DNA from: Murdochiella sp. Marseille-P8839
GTDB taxonomy: Bacteria; Bacillota; Clostridia; Tissierellales; Peptoniphilaceae
DNA: 64,000 nucleotides
Assembly: GCA_019753405.1 (NCBI GenBank)
Contig: JAIKLF010000001.1
Span: 66,789 to 130,788 of the forward strand
Direction of reading: 5' to 3'
The position numbers were made by a program, and so were the translations under genes. Shown here piece after piece: positions 63,316 through 64,000 of this stretch. Positions within the stretch are counted from its first letter, which is position 1. Each line of letters opens with the position of its first letter. A model generated the notes under the pieces. That model searched no databases. It was not told the origin of the DNA and was given only the letters and a program-made list of their open reading frames with translations.

Positions 63316-64000
63316 ATGCGGGATTATGCTTTAGGCATGTATGAAAAAGCTATGCCGGATGCCATGCCTTTGCCCAAAAAGATCGAGGCGGCAAAGGCAT
63401 GCGGCTTTGATGCCCTTGAGCTGTGTGTGGACGGCAATGCGGAACGGGTCAAGCGTCTGGATTGGGAAGAACATCGCATTCGAGAATTGCGCCAGATTGC
63501 CGAAGCACAGGAGATTCCCTTTACAACGCTATCCTTGAGTTTATTGCGCAAATATCCTTTGGGTCACCCAGATGAAGAACGCAATCGACAATCATTCGTT
63601 ATTGTCGAGAAAGCGTGCAGGCTGGCAGTGGGTTTGGGAAGCCGTATCATGTTGATCAACGGCTATGACGTATACGATGAGGAATCCACGCCGGAGACCC
63701 GAGCACGTTTCTATCGTAATTTGCGAAAGGTATTGCAGATTTGTGCGCGCTATGGGGTTCTTGTGGGCATCGAAAATGCGGAAAAAGCCTTCTGTTCGCG
63801 CATCAAGGATGCAGTCGCGATTTGTGAAAAGGTCCCTTCTCCGTATCTTGCCGTTTATGGCGATATCGGGAATGCGACGATTGCGGCTGACGGGGATGCT
63901 TCGCGGGCACAGCAGGATATTTTATCCGGAACGGGTTATCTGACCTCTCTTCACCTGAAAGATGGCGTGCCCGGAGAATATCGCTATCATGCCATTGGAG
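63316..64000 (+). CDS. UlaE/SgbU-like L-ribulose/L-xylulose-5-phosphate 3-epimerase, cut by window end
   Basis: 228 codons are visible of a family usually about 285 residues long. It is a xylose-isomerase-like TIM barrel: LGMYEKAMPDAMPLPKKIEA, CGFDALELCVDGN with RLDWEEHRI, INGYDVYDEES, VGIENAEKAF, YGDIGNATIAAD and LTSLHLKDGVPGEY match the UlaE pattern, including metal ligands Glu, Asp and His. ATG 63316 follows AGAAGG. It suggests that a pentulose-5-phosphate is an intermediate in the pathway. Confidence 0.85.
   Translation, partial: MRDYALGMYEKAMPDAMPLPKKIEAAKACGFDALELCVDGNAERVKRLDWEEHRIRELRQIAEAQEIPFTTLSLSLLRKYPLGHPDEERNRQSFVIVEKACRLAVGLGSRIMLINGYDVYDEESTPETRARFYRNLRKVLQICARYGVLVGIENAEKAFCSRIKDAVAICEKVPSPYLAVYGDIGNATIAADGDASRAQQDILSGTGYLTSLHLKDGVPGEYRYHAIG

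Overview
The window looks like a chromosomal segment of a low-to-mid G+C anaerobic Bacillota, possibly a Peptoniphilaceae/Tissierellia-type coccus (inference, low confidence at family level). The signs are strong AGGAGG-type ribosome sites, clean TTGACA-17-TATAAT promoters, a rubrerythrin, a cdaA-cdaR pair, a gltX-cysS-rlmB cluster, a bacterial V-type (Na+-type) ATPase operon and RbsABC-like sugar importers. A 447-bp repeat sits exactly at position 1, so the window may begin at a contig break.

Region 1 (1-11436) is an accessory island. Two almost identical 447-bp insertion-sequence derivatives in direct orientation, differing by one base, flank about 10.5 kb of visibly more G+C-rich DNA. The cargo holds an RpiR-type regulator, a decayed DUF6076-like gene, a leftward operon (RraA-family protein, MalY-type C-S lyase, D-cysteine desulfhydrase/ACC deaminase-type enzyme, APC permease, beta-hydroxyacid dehydrogenase-like enzyme) and a divergent rightward operon of three tandem RraA-family genes. 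The divergent promoter region carries two near-identical 20-bp sites. This is the best candidate for an undescribed catabolic system, carried on a composite-transposon-like unit.

Region 2 (11437-22260) is core: rubrerythrin, an HPr/Crh-like protein without the catalytic histidine, cdaA-cdaR, a LiaF-like membrane protein, gltX-cysS-rlmB plus an unknown gene, pepT and a small GNAT.

Region 3 (22260-27640) is mostly intergenic. It has a roughly 950-bp array of 43-bp hairpin repeats, a YtrA-type GntR/ABC operon with a palindromic operator, a nucleotidyltransferase, tRNA-Thr(GGT) and tRNA-Lys(CTT), the 3' scrap of a tyrosine integrase next to tRNA-Lys, and two further hairpin-repeat arrays with periods of about 62 and exactly 63 bp.

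Region 4 (27637-36301) is the ntpGIKECFABD V-ATPase operon, in which the catalytic subunit gene ntpA has a single in-frame TAG at a Tyr position. Region 5 (36413-45167) holds a phosphoesterase, a nitroreductase, a long RelA/SpoT-domain protein, an MTA/SAH deaminase, an AcpS-NnrD fusion, an orphan MazF, methionine aminopeptidase and an Mga-like regulator.

Region 6 (45354-64000) contains two sugar operons. The first, under a LacI repressor with a 22-bp palindromic operator, is a complete D-allose set (alsA, alsC, alsE, alsK, alsB, rpiB). After a flavin reductase-DUF4298 fusion comes a second operon: BtpA/SgcQ-family protein, DeoR regulator, LsrB/RhaS-like importer with two permeases, DhaK- and DhaL-like subunits, an FGGY kinase and a UlaE-like 3-epimerase cut by the window end. 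Its substrate cannot be read from sequence.
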